Source: an uncultured Nitrospirota bacterium (GTDB lineage: Bacteria; Nitrospirota; Nitrospiria; Nitrospirales; UBA8639). From it: a stretch of DNA of 64,000 nt. The position numbers and the translations under genes are program-made. Positions 45,525-54,462 of the stretch are shown here, piece after piece (position 1 is the first letter of the stretch; every line of letters begins with the position of its first letter). The notes below the pieces were generated by a model, which was not told the origin of the DNA, made no database searches, and saw only the letters and a program-made list of their open reading frames with translations. The stretch lies in the NCBI GenBank assembly GCA_937139405.1, contig CAKZPV010000033.1:224911-288910 (forward strand), given 5' to 3'.

Positions 45525-46481
45525 ATGACAAAGTCTCTACGAGTTGGCGTCATTGGTGTCGGCCATTTAGGTCGCCACCATGCACGTATTTACTCACTGC
45601 TACCATCGGTCACGTTTGCGGGGATTTGTGATACCAATGCTTCACGTGGCCGAGAGATTGCTGCTGAATTCAATGTAGTATTTTATCCCAAGGCTGATGA
45701 CCTACTTGCTCTTGTTGATGCAGTGAGTGTGGCAGTTCCAACTTCTGTTCATTTCCCCGTGGTGATGTCTTGTTTGAACAACAATTGTCATGTGTTGGTT
45801 GAAAAGCCCATTGCGAGTGACGAACGCGAAGGGGAGCTCTTGGTTCAATTAGCTAAAGACAAAGAGAAAGTTCTTCAAGTAGGTCACGTTGAACGGTTTA
45901 ATCCCATTCTAGAAAAAATTCGTCCATACATTCACAATCCTGGTTTTATTGAATGCCATCGATTGAGCCCATTTCAACCGCGTGGAACAGATGTGGATGT
46001 GATTCGTGATCTGATGATTCATGATTTAGATCTCATCTTGTCCCTGGGCCTTGGCTCCACGAAGCATATTGAAGCCCGAGGTATGCCAGTATTTACAGAA
46101 TACCCAGATATTGCCAATGTCAGAATCCTGTTTGAATCAGAATGTTTGGTGAATTTGACAGCTAGCCGGATTTCAACTGGGCGTTTACGTAAACTTAGAA
46201 TCTATCAACGTGATCGCTATATTTCCGTTGACCTAGGGGAAAAAAATGCGGTGATCAACTCTTGTCAGGTGTCGGATATCGCTACTCGAAATGTGCAGTC
46301 TCAAAAGATTTCTGGATCCGACGGTGATGCGTTAATGAGAGAGTTAGATTGCTTTATTCAGTCAATTCTTGGAACGACGTCGACTCATGGGGTATCCGGC
46401 CAAGAAGGTGTGGAAGCCTTGCGGATGGCGACTCACATCATTTTCTTGATTCAGCAGTCTGTTCGGACACCATCTTTGTAA
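45525..46481 (+). CDS. Gfo/Idh/MocA family oxidoreductase
   Basis: This 318-residue protein has the N-terminal NAD(P)-binding motif VGVIGVGHLGRHHARIY and the family's EKP motif in HVLVEKPIAS. It has a C-terminal substrate-binding domain (DLMIHDLDLILSLG). Such enzymes oxidise or reduce sugars, often at C3. It sits between lpxI and lpxB, where bacteria with 2,3-diamino lipid A carry gnnA (UDP-GlcNAc 3-dehydrogenase). That similarity in position is suggestive but not proof. The GnnB partner would be a DegT-type aminotransferase, which this operon lacks. Confidence 0.88.
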   Translation: MTKSLRVGVIGVGHLGRHHARIYSLLPSVTFAGICDTNASRGREIAAEFNVVFYPKADDLLALVDAVSVAVPTSVHFPVVMSCLNNNCHVLVEKPIASDEREGELLVQLAKDKEKVLQVGHVERFNPILEKIRPYIHNPGFIECHRLSPFQPRGTDVDVIRDLMIHDLDLILSLGLGSTKHIEARGMPVFTEYPDIANVRILFESECLVNLTASRISTGRLRKLRIYQRDRYISVDLGEKNAVINSCQVSDIATRNVQSQKISGSDGDALMRELDCFIQSILGTTSTHGVSGQEGVEALRMATHIIFLIQQSVRTPSL

Positions 46482-46530
46482 AACCTTTCATCGTGTGAAT
46501 ACGCCCATCAGGGTGTATCCTATTTATTCA

Positions 46531-47658
46531 ATGTCCAAAATTTTACTTGTGACAGGAGAAACATCTGGAGATCTTCATGGCGCGAAGCTGGCTCTCGCTC
46601 TCCAAGCATTGGAACCTTCAATTGATTTAGTTGGGGTTGGGGGGGGGCACATGGCACAAGCAGGCGTGCGATTGCTTCCTGATATTGCTCGTGTTGATGC
46701 GATGGGGGTGCCGGGTATCCGTCAATTATGGATGGGCTGGAAGACGCTGCGCCAGCTTACGGCTTTGGTGAAGCAAACCCGATTTGATGCTATTATTCTC
46801 ATTGATAGTCCTGGGATGAATCTCCGTCTTGCCAAGGTTGCCGCTAAAGCGTCACAAACTATTTTTTATTACATTGCCCCTCAGGTTTGGGCCTGGGGTC
46901 GGCGTCGCTTACATCTAATACGCAAAGTCGTGAAGCATGTCCTAGCCATTTTACCTTTTGAAGAACCATTTTTTCGCAATGCGGGAATTGCTTGTGACTA
47001 TGTGGGCCATCCTCTTTTGGATGAGCTATCAGGTGCATACGATGTGAGTGAGGAGCGAAAAAAATTAGGTTTGAAATTTGATGAGATAGTTATCGGTCTG
47101 TTGCCGGGAAGTCGAACAAAAGAAGTCCAAGACTTGTTGCCGATATTATTGGACGTGTGCCCGATCATTCAGGGGAAATATCCGCAGATGCAAGTAGTTT
47201 TAGCACAAGCCGATTCCCTTTCAGATTCGCTTTTAATGAGGCCGGTAAGTCGCTGGCCTTCGGTCAAACTGATTAAAGGAAAGACCAATGAGGTGATTGC
47301 CGCTTCAAATCTTGTACTGGTGGCTTCAGGAACTGCGACTCTTCAGGCAGCTTTGGTTGGTACGCCGATGGTCATTGTCTATCGGACGTCACCCCTTACC
47401 TATCAAATAGCAAAACGTCTGGTTACAATTCCTTATGTAGGGCTCGTGAATATTTTGGCAGAAAAAGAATTGGTTCCAGAAATGCTGCAGGAGAAAGTCA
47501 CGGCCGAAAAAATTGCACAGGAAGCATTGACTATTTTAGAAGATCCGAGTCGTCAACGACTTATGAAAGAGGGTTTTCAATCCATTCGAAGCCATTTAGG
47601 GAAATCTGGAGCCTCCCAGCGTGCAGCAAAATTGATTCTATCTGAGATCCATTCATGA
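46531..47658 (+). CDS. lpxB: Lipid-A-disaccharide synthase LpxB
   Basis: LpxB joins UDP-2,3-diacylglucosamine and lipid X to form the lipid A disaccharide. The ~375-residue GT19 protein starts MSKILLVTGETSGDLHGAKL, with further conserved parts VGVGGGHMAQAG, YIAPQVWAWGRRR and LLPGSRTKEVQ, and ends with SHLGKSGASQRAAKLI. The frame is open to a GTG at 46495, but that adds 12 residues before the conserved start and has no ribosome-binding site, so the ATG at 46531 is preferred. It overlaps the ABC transporter by 4 bases. Confidence 0.94.
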   Translation: MSKILLVTGETSGDLHGAKLALALQALEPSIDLVGVGGGHMAQAGVRLLPDIARVDAMGVPGIRQLWMGWKTLRQLTALVKQTRFDAIILIDSPGMNLRLAKVAAKASQTIFYYIAPQVWAWGRRRLHLIRKVVKHVLAILPFEEPFFRNAGIACDYVGHPLLDELSGAYDVSEERKKLGLKFDEIVIGLLPGSRTKEVQDLLPILLDVCPIIQGKYPQMQVVLAQADSLSDSLLMRPVSRWPSVKLIKGKTNEVIAASNLVLVASGTATLQAALVGTPMVIVYRTSPLTYQIAKRLVTIPYVGLVNILAEKELVPEMLQEKVTAEKIAQEALTILEDPSRQRLMKEGFQSIRSHLGKSGASQRAAKLILSEIHS

Positions 47659-49406
47659 ACATCTTATGGCGTATCATCACATATCTTAAGCCATATCGCC
47701 TCAGATTGCTGTTGGCCATTATTTGCTCTGGTGGGGTTGCGGCAGGTCAGGGTGCTACTGCCTGGTTAGTTGCACCAGTGTTGCAAGATATTTTCATCGA
47801 CTTCAATGCAGAGTCCCGGGTGCTCTTGCCCCTTGCGCTTTTGGGGATCACGATACTCAAAGCCTGTTTTTCCTATGGCCAATCCTATTTAATGGGGTAT
47901 GTGGGACAATGGGTCATTGCTGACATTCGACAACAACTGTTCATTCATATTGTACGCTTACCTATGCGTTTCCATGATGCGAATAGCTCAGGGCGACTGA
48001 TGGCACGAGTTGTAAGCGATGTGAATGAAATGGCCAATGCCATACCGAGCGTGCTCAAGGACATATTTCAACAAGGCTTGACCTTTATGGTGTTATTTGG
48101 TGTGGCTTTTTACCGAAGCTGGGAGTTGGCGACGGTGGTGTTAGTTGTCCTGCCACTCTCCGCTTATGTCTTAATTCGTGTTGGGAAGCGTATCCGAAAA
48201 CTTTCGACCAGAGGGCAGGAATCGATTGGCAGTATGGCCTCTGTTCTCAAAGAAGCGTTTACCGGCATAAAAATTGTGAAAGCCTATGGGCAGGAAGAAA
48301 AAGAAGGACAGCGTTTCGAGCTGATGAATAAGGCCTTTCGGAGAGTTCAAGTTAAGTCGTCTCAAGCTGTTGCCATTTCTTCTCCCATGCTTGAAGTTAT
48401 TGGATCCTGCGGTATTGCCTTTATTATTTGGTATGGTGGAGGACTCGTGATAGACGGAGAAATGCAGTTTGGCGAATTTTCGTCTTTCCTCACTGCCTTA
48501 TTCATGGCCTACGGTCCTGTGAGAAAGATGTCAGGTGCCAATGCTTCAATCCAACGAGCCCTAGCTGGTGGGAAGCGAGTGTTTTCTGTTTTAGATCTTG
48601 ATAGTGAATTGTCAAAAGATGAAGGAAAGCAAACGCTCCCTCCTATTCAAAAGCAATTAAAATTTTCCAATGTCAGTTTTTTCTATGAAGGAGCTGAAGA
48701 ACCTTCGTTGGACAGAGTCAACCTGTCTGTGCATGTCGGAGAGGTGGTGGCCTTGGTCGGAGCCAGTGGAAGTGGCAAGACCACATTAGTAAGTCTTGTG
48801 CCACGGTTTTATAGGCCAACAGAAGGTGAAGTCATGATTGATGATGTCGACATCAAGATGGTGGATCGCTCGGCATTGCGTCAACAAATCGGAATCGTTT
48901 CTCAAGAAACGGTATTATTTGATGATTTAATTCGGAACAACATTGCTTATGGTCGGCCTGATGCGACAGAGAAGCAAATCATTGAAGCCGCGCGTTCGGC
49001 GTATGCCTGGGAATTTATTGAGCGCTTGCCGCAGGGGCTGGATACCTTCGTGGGTGAAAATGGACTGAAATTATCTGGTGGGCAGCGACAGCGATTGGCC
49101 ATTGCGCGAGCAATTTTGCGGGATCCTCCAATTCTGATTCTTGATGAAGCGACATCGGCTTTGGATTCCGAGTCAGAAAAGCTGGTGCAACAAGCGCTAG
49201 CCAATCTCATGAAGGCCCGTACAACGTTGGTGATTGCTCATCGACTTTCGACCGTTCAGCATGCTGACCGTTTGGTGGTCATGCAGCGAGGACGTATTGA
49301 AGAAATTGGGACACATACCGAATTATTGCAAAAGGGTGGGTTGTATACCCGGCTCTATCAAACTCAATTTCAATTGACTCAACTGGAACCTCTTTCTGCC
49401 AATTGA
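47655..49406 (+). CDS. msbA: MsbA-type lipid A ABC exporter
   Basis: MsbA flips lipid A-core across the inner membrane. This 583-residue half-transporter has six membrane helices in the first ~310 residues. A nucleotide-binding domain follows: Walker A ASGSGKTTL, signature LSGGQRQRL, Walker B ILDEATSALD, and the H-loop in AHRLSTVQHAD. The length matches MsbA. Its place directly after lpxB and before waaA and lpxK supports the lipid A role over a generic multidrug role. It overlaps lpxB by 4 bases. Confidence 0.93.
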   Translation: MNILWRIITYLKPYRLRLLLAIICSGGVAAGQGATAWLVAPVLQDIFIDFNAESRVLLPLALLGITILKACFSYGQSYLMGYVGQWVIADIRQQLFIHIVRLPMRFHDANSSGRLMARVVSDVNEMANAIPSVLKDIFQQGLTFMVLFGVAFYRSWELATVVLVVLPLSAYVLIRVGKRIRKLSTRGQESIGSMASVLKEAFTGIKIVKAYGQEEKEGQRFELMNKAFRRVQVKSSQAVAISSPMLEVIGSCGIAFIIWYGGGLVIDGEMQFGEFSSFLTALFMAYGPVRKMSGANASIQRALAGGKRVFSVLDLDSELSKDEGKQTLPPIQKQLKFSNVSFFYEGAEEPSLDRVNLSVHVGEVVALVGASGSGKTTLVSLVPRFYRPTEGEVMIDDVDIKMVDRSALRQQIGIVSQETVLFDDLIRNNIAYGRPDATEKQIIEAARSAYAWEFIERLPQGLDTFVGENGLKLSGGQRQRLAIARAILRDPPILILDEATSALDSESEKLVQQALANLMKARTTLVIAHRLSTVQHADRLVVMQRGRIEEIGTHTELLQKGGLYTRLYQTQFQLTQLEPLSAN

Positions 49407-49432
49407 AGAGTTATAAATATGGGTGACCTATA

Positions 49433-50139
49433 GTGAGATGGTTTAAGCTGTCTGTTCTTCCCGTCATTGCAGCTTGGGGGATTCGACTATTGGGGAAGAC
49501 CATGAAGGTATCAACCGTTGGCAGCGAATCGGTTGATGCTCTGGTTCGCAGGGGGAAACCGATCATTATTGCTTTTTGGCACGGGCGTCAACTCATGATG
49601 CCGTTGACCTATCGAGGAGCATCTGCCTCTATTTTGATTAGCCAGCACCGGGATGGAGGAATTATTACCAACATTATGAAATCTTTTGGTTTTGAAGTGA
49701 TTCGAGGATCGAGTTCGCGTGGAGGTGTGCAAGCGCTTCGCAAGCTTGTTCGTGCTGGACGTCAAGGTCAAGATCTTGTCATCACGCCTGATGGGCCTCG
49801 TGGTCCGGCTTGTCATGTCCAGATGGGTGTTATATCTTTGGCGAAACTCACAGGCTTTCCCATTGTGCCGTTGACCTTTGCTTGCTCAAAAAAAAAGTCA
49901 TTTCGAGCTGGGATTGCTTTCAAATTCCTTTTCCATTCACAAAGGGGTTCTTTGTTTGGGGAGAGCCCCTGTGGATTGCACCCAATCTAAAGAAGGACGA
50001 ATTGGCTGAACATGGAGCGGAACTAGAATATTCCTTGAACCGATTAACTGAGCTTGCGGATGTTGCCGTCCTTCAGGTGGATCCTGCCACAAGTTTTCTG
50101 CATGCGACCAGAAAGAATTTATCTTCGCCTCCCATATAA
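49433..50139 (+). CDS. DUF374 lysophospholipid acyltransferase-like protein, split by an A9 frameshift
   Basis: This is a DUF374 family (LPLAT-superfamily) protein, often found beside waaA and thought to act on lipid acyl groups. The first frame (49433-49990) carries PIIIAFWHGRQLMMP and the catalytic-type VITPDGPRGPA, but runs off after KKK into an unrelated tail. The -1 frame (to 50139) continues with the expected VISSWDCFQIPFPFTKGF and WGEPLWI. The join is a run of nine A (49888-49896) within A-AAA-AAG. The rebuilt protein is about 235 residues, a normal length. It may be a sequencing error, a true mutation, or slippage. The GTG start has weak purines upstream. Confidence 0.8.
49888..49897 (+). 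other. A9-G slippery run in the DUF374 gene
   Basis: Nine A followed by G contain the heptamer A-AAA-AAG (49891-49897) in the zero frame. A -1 shift at this site reads straight into the frame that encodes the conserved C-terminal half. An 8-bp hairpin (49943-49950 with 49963-49970) lies 45 bases downstream, too far to be a standard stimulator. Polymerase slippage on the A run is another option. Confidence 0.7.
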
Positions 50140-50146
50140 ATGGATT

Positions 50147-51442
50147 ATGTTTTGGTTGCTCTATAATGCATTGTTGATTGTCAGCTCTCCGGTGATCATG
50201 GTGCTGTTGCTTGCACGAAAACGATGTCAACGTGGGTTGGGGGCAAGGCTTGGTGTCGTTCCCACAGCGTTGAAACATCTCTCTCCTCCGGTAGTTTGGG
50301 TTCATGCCGTGTCGTTAGGGGAGGTAACGGCTATTGTTCCATTGCTGAAAGCCATGAAGGCAAAGAGTCCCCAGCAGACCTTTATTGTCTCTACTGTAAC
50401 GGAAACTGGGCGGGAGGTTGTCCTTAAGCAATTAGAAAGCATTGCCATCCATTGCTATGCTCCTTTAGATTTTTGGTGGATAGTTCAACGATATGTCAAA
50501 GTGATCAAGCCATGTTTGTTTCTTCTCGTCGAGTCTGAGATATGGCCAAATTTACTGACGAGTCTTGAGCAACATCAGGTGCCGGTGTGCTTAGTCAATG
50601 GGCGAGTTTCTTCGCGGTCATTTTCTCGTTATCGATTCGTCAAAAATCTAATGAAACTGATTTGGTCTTCGCTTGATATGGCCTTGATGCAAACAGCTCA
50701 GGATGCTGAGCGAATCAAAGAATTGGGGACTCATGGGGATGTGATTCATGCAACTGGCAATATGAAATTTGATCAATCGCTTACTCCTCTCAAAGACTTT
50801 GATTCGATTAAGAGCATTCGGGCTGCATTAGATATCGATGAAACGGAAATGGTGATTGTTGCAGGAAGTACACATGCTCATGAGGAAGAGCATCTCTTGC
50901 GAGCCTATCAATCTCTATGTGAATCTCAGAAACACGTTGTGTTGGTTCTGGCTCCGAGGCATATCGAACGGGCCTCTGAATTAGAAGGAATCATTGCCAA
51001 ATTTGGCTTTTCTTGTATTCGGCGTAGTCAGATGAGGGAAAAGAATCCCTCATGGCCTCAATATCAATCATCTCGAGTGATTCTCTTGGATTCACGGGGT
51101 GAATTGCCGTATGTGTATCGTCTGGGATGTCTTGGATATGTTGGCGGTACATTGGTTCCTGTCGGCGGACATAATTTGCTTGAGCCTGCGCAGTGGTCTC
51201 GTCCGGTAGTGTTTGGTCCTTACGTGGATCATTGCCGAGAGCTTGCCCAGCAATTACTTGAAGCGGGGGGGGCTATTCAAGTTCAGCTACCTGAAGATTT
51301 ACTAACCCATTTTGTTCGTCTGATTGAATATCCTATGGAGGCAGAGCAGATGGGGAGACAAGCTTTGTCCGTTGTTCAGCAAAACCGAGGTGTGGTGGAG
51401 AAAAATCTGAGATTGATTAGTAATTTGTGCAACAATCAATAA
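50147..51442 (+). CDS. waaA: 3-deoxy-D-manno-octulosonic acid transferase WaaA
   Basis: WaaA (KdtA) attaches Kdo to lipid IVA at the inner membrane. The start chosen puts a hydrophobic anchor (FWLLYNALLIVSSPVIMVLL) at the N-terminus. Family motifs follow: RGLGARLG, HAVSLGEV with the catalytic Glu near residue 59, VESEIWPNLL, NGRVSSRSFSRYR and the donor-side GGTLVPVGGHNLLEPA. The frame is open from 50054, overlapping the DUF374 frame, but the upstream part has no similarity to WaaA. No strong ribosome-binding site is present, so coupling to the preceding gene is likely. Confidence 0.93.
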   Translation: MFWLLYNALLIVSSPVIMVLLLARKRCQRGLGARLGVVPTALKHLSPPVVWVHAVSLGEVTAIVPLLKAMKAKSPQQTFIVSTVTETGREVVLKQLESIAIHCYAPLDFWWIVQRYVKVIKPCLFLLVESEIWPNLLTSLEQHQVPVCLVNGRVSSRSFSRYRFVKNLMKLIWSSLDMALMQTAQDAERIKELGTHGDVIHATGNMKFDQSLTPLKDFDSIKSIRAALDIDETEMVIVAGSTHAHEEEHLLRAYQSLCESQKHVVLVLAPRHIERASELEGIIAKFGFSCIRRSQMREKNPSWPQYQSSRVILLDSRGELPYVYRLGCLGYVGGTLVPVGGHNLLEPAQWSRPVVFGPYVDHCRELAQQLLEAGGAIQVQLPEDLLTHFVRLIEYPMEAEQMGRQALSVVQQNRGVVEKNLRLISNLCNNQ

Positions 51443-51555
51443 TGATTCTGCGCAATCGCGATTTAATCGGTCCTCTTTCGATTCCTCAATGAAACATTCT
51501 GATGACATAGGTCCTTGTTTCAAAACCTCGAGAACGATTTCTTACTAGTTTTATT

Positions 51556-52692
51556 GTGAGCGATGACTTGATAGCAGTGTGTGTTCTGAGCCTCTTCTCT
51601 TCTTCTCCTGTTCCTCTGCAGCAGCGTATTTGGTGTTGGTCTCAAAGATACTTCTCATGGGTATTGCAGGGAATCGCCGTGCTCTATGGTATGATCGTCC
51701 GAATTCGGCGAATGGCCTATCAAAAAGAATGGCTGCGACAATATCATTTGCCAAAACCAGTCGTCAGTGTGGGTAACCTGACGGTTGGAGGCACAGGTAA
51801 AACACCTTTTGTCATATGGTTAGCACATCAATTTCATAAAAGAGGTAAACGTGTGGCTGTGTTAACTCGTGGATATGGACGACAGGATCCTTCACAATAT
51901 CTTTTCGTGTCTGACGGACAGGGGCATATCAAAGAATGGCGTGTATCTGGGGATGAGCCGACAATGATCGCACAACATTGCCCGTGGGCTATTGTGGCAG
52001 TGGGAACTGATCGATTTCGTCTTGGCCAGTGGGTGTTAGAGCAGACAAGCTGTGATTATTTTATTTTAGATGACGGCTACCAACATTTGTCGTTGTATCG
52101 TGATTTGAATGTTTTATTATTTGATGCCACAGATGTGAAGGGGCTTTCTGCATTGTTGCCGGCAGGTCGTTTGCGGGAACCCTTGGAAGCTAGCGTTGAT
52201 GCTGAAGCCATTGTTTTTACACGGGCAGATTCTTCTGCATCTATTCAGTCTGTGCGGAGATGTCTTGATAATAACTTGGTGCATTCGATAAACCCGATTA
52301 TTGTAAATTCGGTTCCCAAGCAGATTCAGCATGTCGTGACTGGGCAAGTCAGGCCCTTAGGGTTCCTCTTGAACCTGTCTTTGCTGATTGTGAGTGGGAT
52401 AGGAAATCCATGTTCATTCCGTGCTTTACTGACTGGTTGTGGAGCAGACGTGTGTCATGAAATGCAGTTTCCCGATCATTGTGCTTATGGTCAGGAGGAA
52501 ATCAATCTCATTCAAAAACACATGAACGAATATGAATCGACAATTGTTATGACGACGGAAAAAGATGCGGTAAAACTCCGTGAGTGGTTTACAAAGGATG
52601 AGCCCGTATGGTGTCTCACAACTGACTTGGAATTTATAGCTGGTGAGGACTATCTTCTTCAGCTTTTAGATAATACAGGTGTGTCTGAATAA
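51556..52692 (+). CDS. lpxK: Tetraacyldisaccharide 4'-kinase LpxK
   Basis: LpxK phosphorylates the 4' position of the lipid A precursor at the inner membrane. The 378-residue protein has a hydrophobic N-terminal segment (WVLQGIAVLYGMIVRIRR), then the P-loop VGNLTVGGTGKTPFV, RGYGRQ and FILDDGYQHLSL. The C-terminal TTEKDAVKL is typical. The GTG start follows a T-rich stretch without a good Shine-Dalgarno sequence; length is slightly longer than E. coli LpxK (328). A gap of 113 bases separates it from waaA, with no terminator seen. Confidence 0.94.
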   Translation: MSDDLIAVCVLSLFSSSPVPLQQRIWCWSQRYFSWVLQGIAVLYGMIVRIRRMAYQKEWLRQYHLPKPVVSVGNLTVGGTGKTPFVIWLAHQFHKRGKRVAVLTRGYGRQDPSQYLFVSDGQGHIKEWRVSGDEPTMIAQHCPWAIVAVGTDRFRLGQWVLEQTSCDYFILDDGYQHLSLYRDLNVLLFDATDVKGLSALLPAGRLREPLEASVDAEAIVFTRADSSASIQSVRRCLDNNLVHSINPIIVNSVPKQIQHVVTGQVRPLGFLLNLSLLIVSGIGNPCSFRALLTGCGADVCHEMQFPDHCAYGQEEINLIQKHMNEYESTIVMTTEKDAVKLREWFTKDEPVWCLTTDLEFIAGEDYLLQLLDNTGVSE

Positions 52693-52736
52693 AGTGAGGG
52701 TGGATTGAATAGGCCTCGTGGTTTCACAGGTGATGG

Positions 52737-53813
52737 ATGAGACATTTTACCCCAAAGAATATTCTTGTCCGTGTGCCGAATTGGATCGGGGACGCGGTTA
52801 TGTGTCTTCCAGCGCTGACGGATTTGCGCGAATGTTTTACCCAGGCTGGCATTACTATTTTAGCGAGGCCGATCATTGCGGATTTATTACGTGAGCAATG
52901 TGGAATCAATGATGTCGTGGTTTATCACCACAAAACTGAACACCGAGGGCTATTAGGAATTTTAAAGCTAAGTTGCGTCATACGGCAAAAAGCATTTGAT
53001 GCAGCCGTGCTCTTTCAAAATGCTTTTGAAGCAGCAGTCCTTGTCATGCTTGCAAACATTCCAACACGAATAGGCTATTCGACAGATGGGAGAGGATGGC
53101 TCTTATCTCAATCGATTCCACTTCCTCAACAGCAATCTTTACACCATAGACATTACTATCAAAATCTTGTCGAAGCTGTTACTCAAGTCCCTTCGCAAGA
53201 CAGGGCTCCCAAATTGCTCGTGACACCGAATAATCAGTTTATCGGGCAGCAACAGTTTACTGATCTGTTCTCCTCATCTGAGACCTTGTTGATAGGGATA
53301 AATCCAGGGTCGGTCTATGGTTCAGCCAAGCGTTGGTCGTCTGAGCGATTTGCAGAGGTTGGCGATCAGCTTGTCGAGCAAATTCAGAAAAAATATTCAG
53401 AATTTTCCTGTGTCCGTTGTGTTCTCATCGGAGGAAAGGGGGAGGAAGATCTTGGAATAGAGATTGCTAGTCAGATGCGATCGCAACCCCTTGTTTTATC
53501 AGGCAAGACCACGATTCCGGAGCTAATAAATGTATTGACACATTGTGCGGTGTTAGTCACCAATGATACTGGCCCAATGCATATGGCTCAAGCGCTTGGA
53601 GTCCCGGTGGTGGCTATTTTTGGATCAACTGATCCTGAAACAACGGGACCATCAGGAGGAGAGCATTGTTTGATTCGAGAACAGGTGCGATGTTCACCTT
53701 GTTTGCTGCGATCATGTCCTATTGATCATCGCTGTATGACGCAGATCACAACTGAACTCGTGGTGATGACAGTCATGGAAAAAATGAATGTCTTCCTTTC
53801 TTGTCGGCCATAA
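52737..53813 (+). CDS. waaF: ADP-heptose:LPS heptosyltransferase II-like (GT9)
   Basis: WaaF adds the second L-glycero-D-manno-heptose to the LPS inner core. The 358-residue protein starts NILVRVPNWIGDAVMCLPAL, where the PNWIGDAVM signature is diagnostic of WaaF. The donor site is VTNDTGPMHMAQALGVP. A cysteine cluster CSPCLLRSCPIDHRC follows, as in most GT9 proteins here. ACAGGTG lies near the ATG. It begins the inner-core heptose part of the operon, next to gmhB and waaC. Confidence 0.93.
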   Translation: MRHFTPKNILVRVPNWIGDAVMCLPALTDLRECFTQAGITILARPIIADLLREQCGINDVVVYHHKTEHRGLLGILKLSCVIRQKAFDAAVLFQNAFEAAVLVMLANIPTRIGYSTDGRGWLLSQSIPLPQQQSLHHRHYYQNLVEAVTQVPSQDRAPKLLVTPNNQFIGQQQFTDLFSSSETLLIGINPGSVYGSAKRWSSERFAEVGDQLVEQIQKKYSEFSCVRCVLIGGKGEEDLGIEIASQMRSQPLVLSGKTTIPELINVLTHCAVLVTNDTGPMHMAQALGVPVVAIFGSTDPETTGPSGGEHCLIREQVRCSPCLLRSCPIDHRCMTQITTELVVMTVMEKMNVFLSCRP

Positions 53814-53826
53814 AATGCCTTGAAAC

Positions 53827-54423
53827 ATGAGTGATTCGATGCTAGCGAATCTTGCCGTATTCCTGGATCGTGATGGCACGTTAAATGAGGATTCTGGGTA
53901 TGTGACCTCCCCTGAACAGCTGGTGCTTTTCCCTGGTGTTCCGGAAGCTCTTGCTCGTTTGAATGATATAGGCGTGCAAGTGATTCTCGTTACGAATCAA
54001 TCCGCCATTGGCCGTGGATTTATGACGGCTGATGATTTCCAACTCATTCATCAGAAGCTTGTTGATCTACTCCAGGTCCACGATGGAAGTATTGATGCAG
54101 TGTACTATTGCCCTCATCATCCCAATGAAGACTGCGCCTGTCGTAAGCCAAATATTGCCATGATTCAGCAAGCTGCAGTGGATTTTTCTCTGGATTTGTC
54201 TCGGTGTTATTTCGTTGGTGATAAATGGAGTGATCTAGAGGCGGCTTCCCGTGTGGGAGCCTCAGGAGTCTTGGTGAGGTCTAGTGACTATAGTACTGCA
54301 GCTCTCCAGGCAAGAGATCATGGACAGTTTTCTATTGCCTATGTTGCAGACACGTTTGTGCAAGCTGTCGACTGGATAGTGCAAGAATTGTTACAGCAGC
54401 AAGAATGTGTTTCAGAAAAATAG
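53827..54423 (+). CDS. gmhB: D-glycero-beta-D-manno-heptose 1,7-bisphosphate 7-phosphatase
   Basis: GmhB removes the 7-phosphate during ADP-heptose synthesis. The 198-residue HAD-family protein has VFLDRDGTLNED (nucleophile Asp), LVTNQSAIGRG, and the zinc-binding segment CPHHPNEDCACRKP, plus YFVGDKWSDLEAA. The zinc motif separates it from histidinol phosphatases only in context. It lies 13 bases after waaF and 39 before waaC, so heptose synthesis and transfer are encoded together. Confidence 0.93.
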   Translation: MSDSMLANLAVFLDRDGTLNEDSGYVTSPEQLVLFPGVPEALARLNDIGVQVILVTNQSAIGRGFMTADDFQLIHQKLVDLLQVHDGSIDAVYYCPHHPNEDCACRKPNIAMIQQAAVDFSLDLSRCYFVGDKWSDLEAASRVGASGVLVRSSDYSTAALQARDHGQFSIAYVADTFVQAVDWIVQELLQQQECVSEK

Positions 54424-54462
54424 TTGCTAGTATTCTTACAGACAAGGTGATTTTTTATCGAA

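Noticed and set aside
50054..50146. An upstream start for waaA overlapping the DUF374 frame
   Set aside because: The extra residues do not match WaaA, and the membrane anchor begins at 50147.
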